Below are positions 4,304 through 5,091 of a stretch of DNA of 5,091 nucleotides, in pieces. This DNA is from Bordetella parapertussis (GTDB lineage: Bacteria > Pseudomonadota > Gammaproteobacteria > Burkholderiales > Burkholderiaceae_B), in NCBI GenBank assembly GCA_943331855.1, contig CALQNE010000255.1, positions 1 through 5,091 on the forward strand, written 5' to 3'. Position 1 is the stretch's first letter. Every line of letters starts with the position of its first letter. Made by a program: the position numbers and the translations under genes. The notes beneath the pieces are model-generated. The model saw nothing but the letters and a program-made list of their open reading frames with translations. It did no database searches and had not been told where the DNA came from.

Positions 4304-5091
4304 TGACTCCCCGCATCACGTAATAAGTCGTCAGCTGCTCGGTAGTGGTTTTGAATCAATTGCTCTTGTTCTGACAAAAACAAATAAGGAATTCCACCGC
4401 TTGCAACACCCTGATAATTCGTCTCCATCGTCGCCAAATCCTCGCGCAGAACCTCGCGGCCGCGGGTGATCGAATGCGCTTGCGCAATGCGATCTGAAGG
4501 CCGATCTGACTTAAATCCAAAGCGCATCACTCGAACATCCGTCTTGTTATGATCAATCGGCCAAAAAAACATGATTGAATGCGTATTCGCTTGAGGGCCA
4601 ATCACAAAATTCGGCACGACATGCATAATGTCAAACGCCCATTGCGCAAAACGAGAAGGGTTCACACCAGGGGGCAAATCCTCCATATTGAAATGCGTAA
4701 AGGCTGGGAACATCGGCTTTGAATGCTTATACAAAAGTCCTTCTGCAGGTGTCGCCTTATGATTCGGGTTTCCATGCGCTGAATAACGCGCAAAGTGGTC
4801 GCCAACTTCAAGGTACGCCCGATGGCGTTTCGGATTAGTCTTTCCGCCTTGATAATCTGGCACTGTATTTTTATGGATGTACAGATTGTGATAGCCCTCA
4901 CAGAAGGCGTTCACCGCAAGATTCCAGTTGGTATTCAATACGACGCGATGATCCGCGATTTTGATGCGATTAGCAGAAAACCCAGTGTATTGATCATAAA
5001 TTGGGCCCAACCATTCTTTAAGCGTTTGACGTGGATTTTTATCAAAGTTCACAAAGACGATGTTTTCCCAAACCTCAGAATTAACCTCAAC
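4300..5091 (-). CDS. Rieske aromatic ring-hydroxylating oxygenase alpha subunit, catalytic domain (N-terminus cut by window edge)
   Basis: The minus-strand frame is open from the right edge (5091) to TGA 4302-4300, giving 263 aa of the catalytic domain. The first residues, EVNSEVWENIVFVNFD, match the junction after the Rieske domain, so the real start and the CxH...CxxH cluster lie beyond the window; GTG 5052 is internal, not a start. Numbering from the edge, the mononuclear iron site is clear: NWNLAVNAFCEGYHNLYIH (55-73) supplies the bridging acidic residue E65 and ligands H68 and H73. D218 in REDLATMETNYQGV is the expected third ligand. The ending SEQEQLIQNHYRAADDLLRDA is also typical of alpha subunits. 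The bridging residue is Glu, whereas naphthalene dioxygenase uses Asp205. Such enzymes use O2 and electrons from a ferredoxin to form cis-diols, mono-hydroxylate or demethylate. It heads a minus-strand operon with an unknown small protein, a ferredoxin and an ABM protein. Family sure; substrate unknown. Confidence 0.95.
   Translation of the reverse strand, partial: VEVNSEVWENIVFVNFDKNPRQTLKEWLGPIYDQYTGFSANRIKIADHRVVLNTNWNLAVNAFCEGYHNLYIHKNTVPDYQGGKTNPKRHRAYLEVGDHFARYSAHGNPNHKATPAEGLLYKHSKPMFPAFTHFNMEDLPPGVNPSRFAQWAFDIMHVVPNFVIGPQANTHSIMFFWPIDHNKTDVRVMRFGFKSDRPSDRIAQAHSITRGREVLREDLATMETNYQGVASGGIPYLFLSEQEQLIQNHYRAADDLLRDAGSQ

Noticed and set aside
4212..4469. 85-aa plus-strand open frame across the junction of the small protein and alpha genes
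   Set aside because: It is antisense to two well-supported coupled genes.
5050..5052. GTG as the start of the Rieske alpha gene
   Set aside because: The frame continues upstream to the window edge with EVNSEVWENIVF, which is typical interior alpha-subunit sequence, so the GTG codes for an internal valine.

Overview
The window reads as part of an aromatic-compound catabolic locus from a proteobacterium, most likely a betaproteobacterium of the Burkholderiales. This placement is an inference. It rests on a TctC-family periplasmic binding protein gene placed directly before a family III CoA-transferase gene, and on a Rieske oxygenase cluster beside it. By eye the G+C content is about one half. 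No RNA genes, insertion sequences or CRISPR arrays were seen.

Layout. (1) Positions 2121 to 1, minus strand: a two-gene unit. A TctC-type solute-binding protein gene is followed 29 bp later by a CaiB/BaiF CoA-transferase gene that runs off the left edge. The tctC-like gene has a single in-frame amber stop at codon 46, just after its signal peptide and first conserved motif; the rest of the frame is clean. (2) Positions 2122-2336: the divergent control region. A good sigma70-like promoter faces the tctC-like gene, with a perfect 12-bp palindrome inside its spacer. Between this promoter and the gene lie a 25-bp near-perfect dyad and a small inverted repeat whose loop carries the Shine-Dalgarno sequence. 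(3) Positions 2337-3215, plus strand: a two-module VOC (glyoxalase/extradiol dioxygenase superfamily) protein with its own strong ribosome binding site. (4) Positions 5091 to 3289, minus strand: an apparent operon. In order of transcription it holds the catalytic part of a Rieske ring-hydroxylating oxygenase alpha subunit (the N-terminal Rieske domain lies outside the window), a 115-aa unidentified helical protein joined to it by an ATGA overlap, a free-standing 91-aa [2Fe-2S] ferredoxin of the phthalate-dioxygenase-reductase type, and a 102-aa ABM/YgiN-like monooxygenase.

Working model (inference). The Rieske oxygenase, fed electrons by the ferredoxin and by a flavin reductase encoded elsewhere, hydroxylates an aromatic or related substrate. 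The ABM protein and the VOC protein could act on resulting quinol or catechol-like products. The CoA-transferase would activate an acid, and the TctC protein would bind an organic acid for uptake or sensing. The substrate cannot be read from the sequence. The most unusual points are the oxygenase module (alpha subunit, unknown small protein and lone ferredoxin, with no beta subunit or reductase after alpha in this window), the nonsense-interrupted binding protein, and the highly structured control region in front of it.
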